Notes: generated by a model not told the origin, from the sequence alone. Shown: positions 11,046-24,649, counted from the first letter of the stretch. The stretch is 64,000 nt of DNA from Dillenia suffruticosa (GCA_033439265.1 JAVTVX010000024.1:4562001-4626000); one strand, 5' to 3'. Translations and numbers: made by a program.

Positions 11046-13899
11046 TGATTTCACATATAAAATAGTCACTTAGAATATCAATTTTCGCAAATATTTATAT
11101 AATGTATATAATAAATATATACAGTTTTTTAATCAAAAAATTAAGTACAGAGTGAGGAAGAATCTTTTATGGTATTTTAGAATGAGGGTTACTCGCATTT
11201 TGTGCTTGTGTGTTTGTGTCAGGCACACAGCCCTGAAGAGCGAAGGGGTTCCCTATACTTAATAAATAGCAGCAGGCGTTGAATTATAGAAAATCTGGTT
11301 GTATTAGTAAAAGTTAAAAGTCTGTTATTCTTGTAATTCCAAAGCTTGTATCCAAATCTAGGAAACATTTTCCAGGCACAAGGGCATTTCTTTATCCATC
11401 TCAAAATACTTTTTTTATTTATTTTTAAATATTTTAGATATAAATCACGAAAATTATAAAAAAATATGCGTTTATAAAAATTCAAAAATTAAATCTTAAA
11501 AAAAATATTTGAGTAAAAACTATTAACTATTCAAGTAGGCTGCATCCCAAAATATTCAACGCTTAGATCGATGAGGAAGGTGAATTCTTTTATTGGTTGG
11601 TTAAATTTGCCTTTCAATGCAGCATTTGAGACTCTCTCTCTCTCTCTGATTTCTGGACTTTGATGCCGCCATATGGCTTGTTTCATCAATAATTCTTGAA
11701 CTTACCGCAGGGAAGAAATCTGGCATACATCTTTCTTGGCCTGAAGATGGTAAAAGCAAAAAAGAGATCATCTTCAAGTTACAAGAGATTTTAATGAATC
11801 GGTTGACCTCTTTTTGCTTTGGATTGATTTGGGGGTCTTGTGTAATGAAAAACATCATTTTCTTTTCATTCAGCACAAGAAAGATAAAAAGAGAATTAAA
11901 ATGAAAAGATAAGATCATCATCACACCACTTTATACATAGAATTTCCCGCTGATAAATTTAGAATATTACAGCTGCTTAATTACATTGAATTGGGTCAAC
12001 TTTCTTCATCCATTGGCAGCTAATTGCCTCTCTTTGTGGGATTTGATTTTGCCACTCTTTTGGTCAATTTTTTTTTATTATTCTTAAATGAAATAGAATA
12101 GAATTAAAAAATTAACAAATATAAAAATAATATTTAAAAATTCTTTAAATCTTTGTATAGTTAATAAACTCATACTGAATCAAATTTTGATATTGAGAAT
12201 TATATTTTGTATGGGGCAGTTGATTTTTGAGATATATAATATATAGTTTGAAAAATCCGGGGCTCTGCAGCTGATCATATTGTCGCATCACCACATTCCA
12301 ACAAGGGTTTTTATCCTTAAAAATTTTAAAAAGGGAGACCCACCTTCCCAAGTGGATTAATGACCCATTTCTCATCCCACTAACATCGGACTCGGACATG
12401 TTGAGGAAAGATGAGGCAAAAGGGAGGCCAAAAGCAGGCGTGGACATGGAGGAATCAATGAGAGTATGTGGTGAGAAGATGGTTTTTTGAAACATAAGTC
12501 CTTTTCCTTGGCATTTGGTCATGTTTTTGTGATTTTTACATAAACATGATCTGATGTTTTGGACCATCTCCTTTGTGGGTTTCATTTTAATACTTTGTAG
12601 AGTCATCTGTCAGCTCCTGTTCTGGGTATTGGGGATCGAGTCTAAAAAGTGGTCTAGGGTTTAAAAATACATCTCATAGTTAGACCGATGTAGACTCATA
12701 AAGTTTCCTGACTTCCTCTCACCCTTTCTAGTTTCTATGACAAACTTCATAAGGGGAGAGAGAGAGAGTTATGTTGGAACGGAAGATTCTCATTCTCCAC
12801 TCTACATTATCCTTCCTGTTCTCAAGTCGGTGCGGATAGGTCATTGCTAAAGGCCCTCTAGGGTGGCCCAGTTGTAAAAGCAAAGTTTTGATAAACTTTG
12901 ATAATTAGTAAGTTAAAATGGAATATTATATTATTGAAAAAATGTGGTTTACGATTGGTATGACCCATATCTTGTAACAATGTCACATCTAGACTAATCA
13001 TGCAGCAACAGGAGCAAAATTGCTTCAACATAAGTAAGTCCAAACCCTAAGAAATAATGTGGTTTTCCTGCATCTCTTTTAGTCAGCTCCAAAAGCCATT
13101 CTCTAGTTAACTTATACTAATATAACTAATAATTGCAATTAAACTTAAGTTAATTAGCCAAATGCTACTCTCATGTCTACCATCAATGATTGAAATTGGT
13201 CTTCAAATGATCCGGGTCAACTCAAATGCTCATATAATAACTTACCAACCCTAATTGATCCCCCAATCAATGGACGGCAAAGTTGAGGAGAGACATTGGA
13301 TTTGATAAAGACCATGTTAAGATGTAAACAACATTGGACCATACAGTTTTTATTTGACATAGGGCTAAAATCAAATCACTTTCAAACGTAATTATACTAA
13401 TTTGTATTTAAATGAAGAGGGGTTGTCCTCCTTTTGACTTGGAAAAGAATACTTTAAAAAAAAGGGAAAAAAAGAAAGAAAAGGGCTAGGATAACCTTAT
13501 ATGTTTGACATATAATCAATGGAACATGAAAGAGTCATCCATCTCTGTAAATTCTGATATTATATAAAAATGCAACATCATTAAAATAATTGAATTCAAG
13601 TTTTAAATACTATTTTAAGAAATTTTATCCATCAATGTATTAATTTATTAACAGGAGCATAAAAATATTTTAATGATCAAATGTGCTATTTTACATTTTG
13701 TCATTTTTCATGGTTAACCGTAGGGGTGGGCTAAAGAACATTACACAAACTCTTCGTGTTGGCTTTTATTCTTTTTTAAGGTAACATCAGGTGCTCCTTT
13801 TTCGCCGTTGAATTCTTTCTCCAAGCATCAAAAACTTCTATAGAACGGGACAGAAAGATACCCAAGTAAACTCAAAACCCACCAAAAGCAAAACCAATC
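11046..13899. other. AT-rich intergenic DNA upstream of AGO7
   Basis: No coding feature could be supported. It contains short CT repeats near 11632-11648 and 12760. The longest open frame, 12145-12606 on minus, has no recognised motif. The last few hundred bases should include the AGO7 promoter. Confidence 0.5.
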
Positions 13900-13900
13900 T

Positions 13901-13905
13901 CTTTC

Positions 13906-13955
<50 letters not shown>
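13901..13955 (+). repeat. (CT)n microsatellite in the AGO7 leader
   Basis: About 55 nt of near-pure CT repeat lies 124 nt before the AGO7 start codon. It is probably in the 5' UTR or core promoter, where plant genes often carry pyrimidine patches. Confidence 0.9.
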
Positions 13956-13959
<4 letters not shown>

Positions 13960-14078
13960 GTTGCCATAACTACAGTTTCTGCAGAGATACCTTTTCTACA
14001 CTCCACACTCATTTTCTCAACGCCCCAAGTTCCTTTTGCTCCTGATATTCAACTCTGTTCCTCTCTCAGTTTCAAGTC

Positions 14079-17000
14079 ATGGAAGAAACAGAACACACCA
14101 ACGCCAACACAAACAAAAAATGCATTGCCAAAACTAGGAGTTTCGGAACCAACAATCATCATAAACACCAACAACACCACCACCACCTCCATCAAAATCA
14201 CTTCTTTTTGCAGCATTCTAATAGAACAAACACTTTCTGGAATCACCAAAACCAATACCCAGCTTATTATCCACCAGCTCTTCTTCCCCTTCCTTCCTTG
14301 TCTCCTCTTCACCTCACTCCCAATCCACCTCTTCTTCAGAATCACAGCTTTTTATCTAAAACCCATTTGCATAAGCCTCCATTGAAGCAAAATAATCTTC
14401 ATCAAGCCACCTCCTCTGACACCCATCTCTCAGTTTTACCAGGTAAGATGCTATATTCAACAACCTTTTTCACTTCCTTGTTCTGTCTTTTCAGTTTCCT
14501 TATTTTATTTTATTAAACTAATCTCATGTTTGTTGTTGCGAAACTGAAATAGGGGAATCAGTGAGTCATATAAGTCATTTCACTGATTTTTTATTTTTTA
14601 TTTTTGTTTTGTTTTCAAGTATGACCTTTCATTAGACATGAATGAAGAAGAAAGAATAAATGTAGTTAGATATATTTCTTGCTCATTCTTGCATAGAATT
14701 TCCCCCATCAATTTTTCTGTTGTTAAGAATGAACTAATTGGATCATTCTCTATGTTACAAGCCATAAATGGCCAACAACAGCAACAAGAAAATTTGAGCT
14801 CAAGAAATGAAGATGGAAGGAAAGCTATGGCTATAAAAGCACAAGCACTAGTGCCTGCAAGAAGACCGGATTCTGGTGGTGTAGAAGGTCAAGTAGTATC
14901 TCTCCTTGCAAACCATTTCTTAGTTCAATTTGACCCTTCACAAAAAGTTTACCACTATGATGTCAAAATCGCTCCAAATCCTTCGAAAGAAGTAGCTCGA
15001 ATGATCAAGCATAAACTTATACAAGACAATCCTGTTGAGTTCTCTAATACTCTACCGGCTTTTGATGGTCGAAGGAATTTGTTTAGCCCTGTTGAATTTA
15101 AGAATGACAGATTTGAGATCTTTATTAGTCTTCCAATCCCAATTGGGAAGTCATTAGAAGGAACTGATGACGTTGAACAGAAACATCAACAAGTTAAGCT
15201 CTTTCGAGTAAACATCAAACGGGTGTCGAAGCTTGATGGGAATGAATTGAGTAGCTACTTAAGTAGAGAAGGAGATGATTGGATTCCATTCCCTCAGGAC
15301 TATTTACATGCTTTGGATGTTGTTCTGCGAGAGAGTGCCACTGAGAATTGCATACCGGTTGGAAGGTCATTTTATTCGAGTTTAATGGGAGGAGTGAAAG
15401 AAATTGGAGGAGGAGCTGTTGGTTTAAGAGGGTTTTTCCAAAGCCTTAGACCAACACAACAAGGACTTGCTCTCAATGTTGATTTCTCCGTGACCACCTT
15501 CCATGAAAGCATAGGTGTTATACCCTATCTGCAAAAGCATATCGAGTTTCTGAGAGACCTTTCTCAGAGGAAAACAAGAAGATTGGTGGGTGCGGAGAGG
15601 AAAGAAGTGGAGAAGGCATTGAAGAACTTAAGAATCTTTGTATGCCATAGAGAAACTGTTCAAAGGTATCGAGTGTATGGCTTGACGGAAGAAGCTACAG
15701 AGGATCTATGGTTTGAAGATAGGGATGGGAAGAAATTGAGACTATTGAATTACTTCAAGGATCACTACAATTATGATATACAGTATAGGAACTTACCATG
15801 CTTGCAGATTAGTAGAAGCAAGCCATGTTATCTTCCTATGGAGCTCTGTGTGATTTGTGAAGGTCAGAAGTTTCTTGGAAAGCTTTCAGATGATCAAACT
15901 GCAAGAATACTTAAGATGGGATGCCAAAGACCGAGAGAGCGCAAAGCTATTATCAATGAAGTCATGGGAGGACCATTTGGTCCTACTAGGTACACTTCAA
16001 ATTTTTTAGGAGCTATTTTCTTGAAAATTTTCTTGCATACCCTTTGTGATTCATATTGTACATTTTTTTGTGACAGTGGAAACTATGGCGAAGAATTTAA
16101 GCTTAATGTTTCAAGAGACATGACAAGATTGAACGGGAGGATTCTTCAACCTCCGAAATTAAAGCTTGGAAACAGTGGTAATATCAGAGATCTAATTCCC
16201 TCACGCCATGATCGCCAATGGAACCTTCTTGAAAGTCATGTCTTTGAAGGAACTCGGATTGAAAGTTGGGCGCTTATAAGCTTTGGAGGTACTTTGGAGC
16301 ACAAGTCTCACATTCCAAAGTTCATAAACCAGCTATCACAGAGGTGTGCGCAGTTGGGAATTTTTCTTAACAAAAATACAGTCATTGGCCCACATTTTGA
16401 ACCAATTCAGGTACTGAACAACGTCTGCCTTTTGGAATCAAAACTCAAGAAAATTCAGAGAGCTGCCTTGAACAATCTTCAGCTGCTGATATGCGTAATG
16501 GAGAGAAAACATAAAGGCTATGCAGACTTGAAGCGAATTGCAGAAACTAGTGTTGGAGTGGTGAGTCAGTGTTGCCTATATGCAAATCTTAGCAAGTTGA
16601 CTTCACAGTTCCTTGCAAATTTGGCTCTCAAGATCAATGCCAAAGTCGGTGGCTGCACTGTTGCATTGTACAACTCATTGCCTTCCCAAATCCCACGACT
16701 TCTTCGTGCCGATGAACCAGTGATCTTTATGGGTGCTGATGTAACTCATCCCCACCCACTCGATGATTTCAGCCCCTCAGTTGCTGCTGTTGTAGGCAGC
16801 ATGAACTGGCCTGCAGCAAACAAGTATGTTTCAAGAATGCGATCACAGACACATAGACAAGAGATCATCCAAGATCTTGGGACAATGGTGGGAGAGATTT
16901 TGGATGAGTTTTACCAAGAAGTAGACAAACTTCCAGAGAGAATAGTCTTTTTCAGAGATGGAGTAAGTGAAACACAGTTCTACAAAGTGCTTAAAGAGGA

Positions 17001-17535
17001 GTTACAAGCAATCAAAGCTGCCTGTTCAAGGTATAGTGGATACAAACCGCCAATTACCTTTGTGGTAGTTCAAAAGAGGCACCACACTAGGTTGTTCATT
17101 GATGAAACAGACATGTCTTCTATTAGAAACCAGTTGTTTGAAGAGAACATCCCTCCTGGAACTGTTGTGGATACTGTGATTACTCATCCAAAGGAATTTG
17201 ATTTCTTCCTATGTAGTCACTGGGGAGTGAAGGGAACAAGCAGGCCTACACATTACCATATACTATGGGATGAAAATCGATTCACATCCGATGAATTACA
17301 GAAGCTTGTTTACAATCTTTGCTATACATTCGTGAGGTGCACTAAGCCAGTTTCTTTAGTACCTCCAGCTTACTATGCCCATCTGGCTGCATATAGAGGC
17401 AGGCTTTACCTCGACCGATCAGACTATGCAACTCTGGCTAGAGGCACTTCTACGCTGTCACGCGCAGCCGCTCCTAAAGCAACTCCTCTGCCCAAAATAA
17501 GTGAGAATGTCAAGAAGCTCATGTTCTATTGCTAA
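14079..17535 (+). CDS. AGO7: Argonaute 7 (AGO7/ZIPPY), small-RNA effector
   Basis: Exons 14079-14442, 14762-15989 and 16077-17535 splice in frame to 1016 residues, close to the usual AGO7 length. AGO7 binds miR390 and cleaves TAS3 RNA, starting tasiRNA production that represses ARF genes and controls leaf polarity and phase change. Order of regions: a His/Gln/Pro-rich N-terminus (residues 1-140), N and linker regions, PAZ (about 380-500, VCHRETVQRYRVYGL, CLQISRSKPCYLPMELC), MID, then PIWI. The slicer tetrad is complete: D752 (MGADVTHPHP), E793 (QTHRQE), D825 (FFRDGVSE) and H966 (PAYYAHLAA). It ends in the family's LMFYC. The start at 14079 opens with MEETEH and a His-rich stretch, like Arabidopsis AGO7. 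The exon-2 acceptor at 14760-14761 is inferred from frame. The second intron (15990-16076) is 87 nt and lacks a stop. Confidence 0.96.
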
Positions 17536-18571
17536 ATCCAAATTAACCAGTCTTAAGTTCATGTAAATTCCTGAAATCTTCTTATTGAAACTAGGAGAAA
17601 TGTCAATGTAATTAGGCTAAAAAGGGCCTTTAGTTTTTAAGAAGATGAACTTTTACACTTGAACTTTATTGTTTGTAGACTTATCAGACCTGCATCCCGG
17701 AAGGAAAAGACTCCCGAGTGCAAGAATGAAATTTGCAATGTTAGTAGATAGTAGAGAACAAAGTGTTTATGGGACAATCAATGTGCATGTGTATCAATTT
17801 GTTAGGTGAAACTCTTAAATATTTTTACTTCAAATAGAAGCTTAAAGGACACTTAAGTAGCGCACTGCAGTTGAGGAGCAATGACAGTTGTTGCATCCAG
17901 GCAATCCATAAATTGCCTACCCCCACCAGATTAAAAGCTTTGAACTATTTCTCACCATTCTATATTCTATCTTCTGTTGAAAATCAATAACGCAAATTAA
18001 TCTGCAGGCTAGATGTAAGGGGGTAAATCAAATCTGGGTGTCGAGATCTGTCTCATCTTACAACTCAAATTCTAAATCATAAGTCACAGCTAGATGCCAT
18101 TAGAGAAACAACACAACAGCTGAACACGACAGAGTCTGCAAAAACAGTTCATCCTAAAAGAAGATGAAAACAGAGATCCAGTACAGCAAATGCATGTAAC
18201 TAGTTCAGTTGATAAAATTGGAGTTCTCTAATCATATTTAACCTCGCAAAGCTAGTGAATTTACACATAAAGAGTTATATATATATATTTATATACATAC
18301 ATATATAAAGAGTTTTGATAGATTATATTAGCATTATGTTTTGCATATTATTTTTTATTTTTTTCACACGTAATATTTAAAATTATTGTAATTGTATACA
18401 TATAAGTAATTTTAAAGTAATTAAAGAGAACGATTACACATATTAAACTATATATATATATGTATGGCAAAAAAAATTTCCTCCAATATAGTGACAAGTA
18501 AAATTTTTTTAATAAAAAATAATTTGATTTTAATGTCAAATTATGAGCTAATTACATTTCTAACATAAAAT

Positions 18572-18602
<31 letters not shown>

Positions 18603-20999
18603 CTAAAAAAGGAGGGAGGCAATATTGATTTTAGGGACAAGGAAAAGAGCAGAGTCTAAATAGAGTGATACATCCCTCTCCATGTCAGCTGTAAAATGCC
18701 TAATTTCCATGCATGCACATAGCACATTGCACATTGCACTTTGCACATTGCCTCCACAGTCTCTCTGAAGAATATACAGAAGCAAGGCAGACAGTCTCCG
18801 ACTAGCTGTATTCGTTGTAATTATTTATAACTAAATGCCAAATTTTGTATGGGGACCCACATAAGGGAATTCGTACTACTTCTGCTTGAGCTAGTAGTCC
18901 AAGCACCATCTGAACATTACACTACGCGCATAAGAATATTATAACCTCTGGTTGATAATTATTGATAATAGAGTGAGAGGGAGAGAGAGTTGTGAAGAGA
19001 CAAAAGGGGAATTCGAAAGTCAGACTCTTGTGGGTTTTCCTTGAAGTCCCATCTTAAATTGGCTTTTATTTTGTTGGTTTCTCTCTCTCTCTCTCTCCCC
19101 ACATCCTTTTAAGACAATTCATACAGGTTACTTTCCCAGGCACTTGTTGGAGCACTGCACAACTCCTTGGAAAGGACAGAATTACTGTCAAAGGGAAAAA
19201 GCAATGGACCCTACAAGCCGGCAAAGCCTGCAGAGATGAACATGAACAAACTAACATTTAGTTACTCATAAATGGCCCATGATAATGGGCCCAATCCAAT
19301 CGAAGCCCATTACACTCTATGCTATATTGATCACTGATCACGGACCAAACACGGCATTGGAGAAGCAGAGAGGGAATGGGAATTGGATTTGGATTATGGA
19401 GTAATTAGAGTTTGGATTTTCTCCAAATTACATCCGAACAGAGGAAAACAGGGAGATGAATATAGTGTCGATATGCAGGTGTAAAGAAGAATGCAGGGGG
19501 GATATAAATGAAACGTCCCGTCCCATCATACATAACGTACCTGAGTTGACTATAGATTTTCTCTCTCTCTCCCTCTCTCTTCCACACATCCATTTGCAGA
19601 CTGTTGGACAGTCACCTATACATGCTTGAGCTATTTGCTTCAACAAAGCAATTCTCTTTATTCTCGCCCCCATTCATTTGCAATTTGAAAAATCCCCCGT
19701 CTTCTCCTCTTTTCTTTTTTTTAAACTTTTAATACAAAATATCTTCACAAAAAATTTATATGATAGTTTTTCAAAGTAAATAAGCATTGAGTTTTGCAGC
19801 CCCAATCCTCTTAAAAAATATACAAATTACTATAATTATTAACTTAAATAAATATACGTCATGCAGTAAAAAAAAAATTACGTAAAATAAAAGATTTTTA
19901 GCAAAGTAACAAATAAGAAAAAATAAATAAAATGAAATTTTGGCGCCAAAAAGGGTTCCTCTCGTCTCGGGGCAGACAAAACTGAGATGGTCCCTTCAAG
20001 GCCCATAAGCCTAGGGTATATAAATTACCTACATCCACAGTACCTACACCAGCAGCAACAAAAGAATAGGATGTGTCGTCCTCAGACTCGGACCAAGTCA
20101 AAATCACTTGATGCCCACATCCTTAATTTTACTCAACCTCCTCTATAGTACTCCATTCCGAGGAAATTTTATTCTATTTTAAGCATCACTCCTTGGTTTT
20201 TTTTTTTTTTTTAATACGATAATTTTCATTAAACTATTCCTACTTTTAGACATCACTCTCATAGTTTAATAAAAAATTAATAATGAATTTTTATATTTTT
20301 ATATTTATTTAACAATAAATAACTTTTACAATTTCAAAAAATTAGTGGGAGAGAGAATTAGTGATGATTTTGATAAAAGGGTAGTTTATAATTAAGGTTA
20401 TTTCATGTATTTCTTGATTTTTGTGGCAACACTTAAAACGACATTTAAAAGGAAACCGAGGAAGTATTAGGGTTGGGCCTGATCCTATTAACAATTATGG
20501 ACATTCTTGTGCCAGGCTTGATTGGACAAGGGCAAACCCAGTTTTGATAAAAACCAACCCAATTTTTGGGCTTCGAGCCTTTACCTATTGGGTGGGTCGA
20601 ACCCTGCACCAATTGGGCCGAGCAAATCCTAACCTTATTTAGAAAATTTTTTTTGGGGGGGGGGGGTGAAACTTATTTAGAAAAGTTGAAATAAAATTTA
20701 ATTGAAACTATATAAAACCATTTATACACTAATAATTTCAATTTAAATTTTATTCGTAAAAAAAAAATAAATTAAGATATATCTAAATATCCAAACGAAT
20801 GGGACTTGCAGCACATGATATGCAGATTACAATACGTCCCTAACCTTATAGGACATGCCATGCATGGGTTTCGAGGTGTCAGCCAATTATAAGAGGAGAA
20901 GCCGTTAAGGTTTTTTTTTTTTTTTCCTTTTCTTTTTTTGGAATAAATATAGGTAATCCCGATAAAGAGAGAGAGAGAGAGAGAACTATACAATAGGGA
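17536..20999. other. AGO7 3' UTR and intergenic DNA between convergent AGO7 and UXT
   Basis: No coding exon could be supported. It holds a (GA)n microsatellite at 18571-18600, a short CACATTG-type tandem near 18721-18750, CT-rich segments near 19080 and 19560, a T8-G12 homopolymer junction at 20647-20666, and (GA)n near 20966-20985. The transcripts on both sides point toward this region. Confidence 0.55.
18571..18600 (+). repeat. (GA)n microsatellite
   Basis: Roughly 30 nt of GA dinucleotide repeat in intergenic DNA downstream of AGO7. Confidence 0.9.
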
Positions 21000-21013
21000 A
21001 GGGACACACGAAA

Positions 21014-24000
21014 CTATGCAAATCCAATTTCGTAAGATGGCTCTGCTTGAAGCGGGAGCAATTCCCGAATCCCTTCACACACCTGCATGAAACAACGATA
21101 TTACTGGAAGTCCATCATAAATCGCTCAATCTATGAAAGACAGTATATTGTTAAACCCCAATTAGGCACCCACTTTAAATTTGTAGTGTAATCAAATATA
21201 TTGGCAAAATAATTGATGAAGAAGCAAAGAAGATGGTCTCATCAAGCACTTCCAAATGTCGAAAGAGACGCAAGCAAAACAATTAGGTTTAGAAAGTGTA
21301 CCAGCGGGCCTGGATTGATGCAATTAGGTGCGGATATTCCTCTATTTGCCTGCAAGGCAGCAAGCGAATGTTAAGCCTCATATACTCTTACTTATCAGAG
21401 AATAAAAGAATATTACAAAGAAATAAATAAGAAAATAGAGATGCAATTTATAAACATTCAACCCACCAAAGAGCAAGAAAGCAAGGTGGGGAAGCAGTGG
21501 TTTCCTTGTTTCTTCATTTGGTGGGGGCGTCAAGGGAGTGGTTTATCAGCTTTTGGCAAATGATTCATGACATCCCTGACCAGGCAGCTCATATCAATAA
21601 AATTCTGAAATACTATTCTTGAGATAGAATGTCCCATCTACCAAATATTCTGGAGGGTTGAGGAAAACTATTACATCAATGAAACACCATATTGTCCTAT
21701 AAATTTGCTTATATCATGTCTCCCCAGGCTTTATACGAATCATCGGATGTTTACACCACCCCCCCCCCCAAAAAAAAATAAATAAATAAACAAAGAAACT
21801 AAAAGGTAGGTACATAAAATAAAATGAATCAACACCACCACCAGGCCAGATAAGCCCTGTATCCACAGATAGTTGATATCGTAGTCTCCTGAAGGAAAAA
21901 TTGGCTACTATGGAAAAAGAGCAACACAAAGTCTTTCATCACTTTTTGTCGCCATAAAGTTGATACAAGAAAAGAAAATAGTCAAACCACCAAAGAAGCC
22001 TCATTGTTTTGATGATACAGGAAACAACAAAAGCGCTGGTTTAATACAATTATTATTGCATTTATTTTTCTCTGAACTGGCTATTGTTGAAGCAATTTAT
22101 GAATTAAGGGACTTAATGAACTATGATTGATGACCTCTCATGATCACATATACCAAATCATTAAACTAAAAGTAAATAAATAGGTTCTTACTGCTAATTT
22201 TTCTTCTCTCAATTTTATGTAGTTATTGGCTTCAGACCAGGTGAACTCCACATGGAATCCAAGTCCAATATCAACAAATATGGTCCGTGTATCTGGCCTG
22301 AAAGCATATAATAACAAGAATTCAAGAAACAGTTACAGGACCAAAGCAATTGAAATTTTTACGTTTAATATAAATCAAAGACCTATAAGCAGAAGTTAAA
22401 TCTTCTTCCAAAACAGTTGAAGGACAGTGGAGTACTAAAAACATGAAATGTATAAAATTCTCCATGGGATGGAAATTACTTAGTACAGTGGCCATGTGAA
22501 AAACAATTAAAAATCAATTGGTGATATAGGACAAAGTGAATATATAATATCCATATTTTCCCTTTAATTTGCACAAAAGAGCATAGTTTATATGGCTGTT
22601 CAAATGAAGACATAATTAGGTTGAAAGAAACAAAAGCAAGAAGAGCACCGGAGAGAGTGAGGTGTAAAAAACATACTCTTCAGCTTGCATATAGCCTTCT
22701 GAACCAAGGTTGACCAATGCTGTGAGACTTGTTACACTATGCTTTTCCAAGTTCTCAATGTTCTTTTTCAAATCTGACCATAAAATGTCTGTCAATTAAA
22801 GCAAGAAAGGAACCACAATAAGCACAATAACAAAGACAAGATGATCATGAGAAGGCCACAAATTCCCCCAAAATATACAAGAATTCTAAAGACAGATACT
22901 ATGGCATCTGCACTCATGAATAATAATGATGGTTCGCTTACACCTCATACAATAATAATTAAAAAAAAAAGTTTCCAGGGAAAGACTAACATAGTAAAAG
23001 GGATACAAAATCTTTTGTTCTTCAAAGACCTTATCCCTGAAATCATAAGAGCAAAAGACATGGTTAGGAGACCAAGTGTAAATATAACAAGCCTTACACA
23101 TAGTACGTTTGGTGGCAAACCGCATCAAGGAGGAACACATCCAACTATTAGACCAGGCAAAAAAGCTCTGGTAAAGTAATTCATACTAATGTTATAATGT
23201 GATAACCAATTTCCGGCAAGCAATTGAGAGATAACTAAGAAACAGTGGTTCCAGCATAGATAACTCTTTCTTGTTGTAGACATGACAATAATACTTACAA
23301 TATGGTACATGAAAATTTAACATTATACAATAACATATAGTGGAAGTGCAACAGATCCAAACAATAAGGTCATCAGTCATTAGTTGTAATCATTGTCTAT
23401 TTTCTGCAAGAGACTTTCTGAAAAAAATTGGATTGGGATTCATATTACCCCAGACATTTTGCTGCAAATGGAAAAACTTGTAAGTGGCTCCACAATATTA
23501 CCCTTGCAATTTTGAGACCCAAAGCTTGGCAACTTGGATACCCAAAAATGACCTTTTACTCCCAGTAAGAAGTGTACAAAAATCGTGTCTCCTAACAAAT
23601 TGGTGCTGAGGTCTGTGCGGGAGGATGAGCAAATCCTTCAAATAGAAAACAAAATTCACAGCTAAAAAGAAGCCATAGGATATTGTCGGATGTAAATGCA
23701 CCCAATCTCTTTGTCAAGTAAATAACATGGATCCCAGTCATCCCACGTGGGTAAGACAAAACTTTGCGCCTGGTTTCACCTTTATCTTGACCATTATGAA
23801 TACAGAATTCTTATAGACATCATTCTCACTCTCCTCAAACTCCAAGACACCCAAAAGGGAAGCCATGGAATAGTCTTTAGATTTCTCACTCAAGAATCAA
23901 ATCATTCGTAATGGCAGTAGATGATGTTCTACCCTATCAATTGAGTACTAATAATGCAACCAAGCACCTGCCTAGTCAATTCTGAAAATTGATTTTTTTG

Positions 24001-24649
24001 ACTTTATCTCTTGGAAATTTCTGGGGGTAAGGGAGACTCAGTCCAGGTGCACGCGGGTGAGCAAAAGGTACCATTGGGCCAAGGCGCCTTTGGTCTGAAA
24101 ATTCAATTGATAATAATGGCATACTGTATTTAAAAAAAAAATCATTTGTCAGTCCTAAAACCTAATCCACGCACCATCACAGAAAGCTAATTTAATGATT
24201 CACACCTCTCAAAATCTCTTCAACAACAATTAAACTGATAGTTCATTCCACTAATTCATATCAAATGTCACTGTCAAATTAATGCAATTTAAGTGTTCCA
24301 TAAGTGGAGTGGATGTATACCCAACTCAACAAGGTGATCACGCCAAATCTTCCAAACCATGTTCGCAACCTCTTTCTACTTAGCGACCTCCTTTAAAACA
24401 ATTGAAAGTAGAAAAAGTAAATGTACGAATTATGCCATATAGTTAAGTTCACTGCAGTATAAATATCTTAAAACCATTATGGACAAAGAAATATTAGATG
24501 AGACATCTAGATCAGTAGGTCATGGAGTACTCATTAGAAAGAAGAAGAGCAGCATACCATTCAGCAGTGGCCTTAACAAGATCAGGTTTCAGGCGTCGAT
24601 CGACAAATTCCTCACATTGTTTGACCTTTTCATGTATCTTGCTGTCCAT
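21014..24649 (-). CDS. UXT: UXT homolog (prefoldin alpha-like co-chaperone), possibly impaired
   Basis: UXT is a small coiled-coil, prefoldin-like protein that acts in chaperone and transcription-related complexes. Six exons on the minus strand fit the plant protein: 24649-24558 (MDSKIHEKVKQCEEFVDRRL), 23036-23007 (DKVFEEQKI), 22778-22677 (SDLKKNIENLEKHSV, VNLGSEGYMQAE), 22297-22192 (PDTRTIFVDIGLGFHVEFTW, LREEKLA), 21349-21302 and 21082-21014 (VCEGIRELLPL). They total 447 nt, or 148 residues, near the usual length. Two oddities stand out. The intron 23006-22779 starts GTATCC and must end in TG for the frame to hold. Exon 21349-21302 is read in a shifted frame, while the family sequence (QIEEYPHLIASIQA) sits in another frame; the two small losses cancel so the last exon is in frame. 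It may be a decaying copy. An upstream in-frame ATG at 24721 is considered less likely. Confidence 0.8.
21759..21778 (+). repeat. C-run/A-run homopolymer junction
   Basis: Eleven C followed by nine A inside the UXT intron that separates exons 22192 and 21349. Similar junctions occur at 832-853 and, in reverse orientation, at 20647-20666 and 51577-51595. Confidence 0.85.

Noticed and set aside
12145..12606. 153-codon open frame on minus
   Set aside because: No motif, membrane segment or family pattern was recognised; likely chance in AT-rich DNA.
14638..14761. Upstream ATG of the AGO7 long frame at 14638
   Set aside because: It lies in the first intron. The His-rich first exon at 14079 and a good acceptor at 14761 explain the gene better.
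19350..19380. Sequence resembling miR164 (TTGGAGAAGCAGAGAGGG)
   Set aside because: It differs from the mature miRNA and no hairpin partner was seen nearby.
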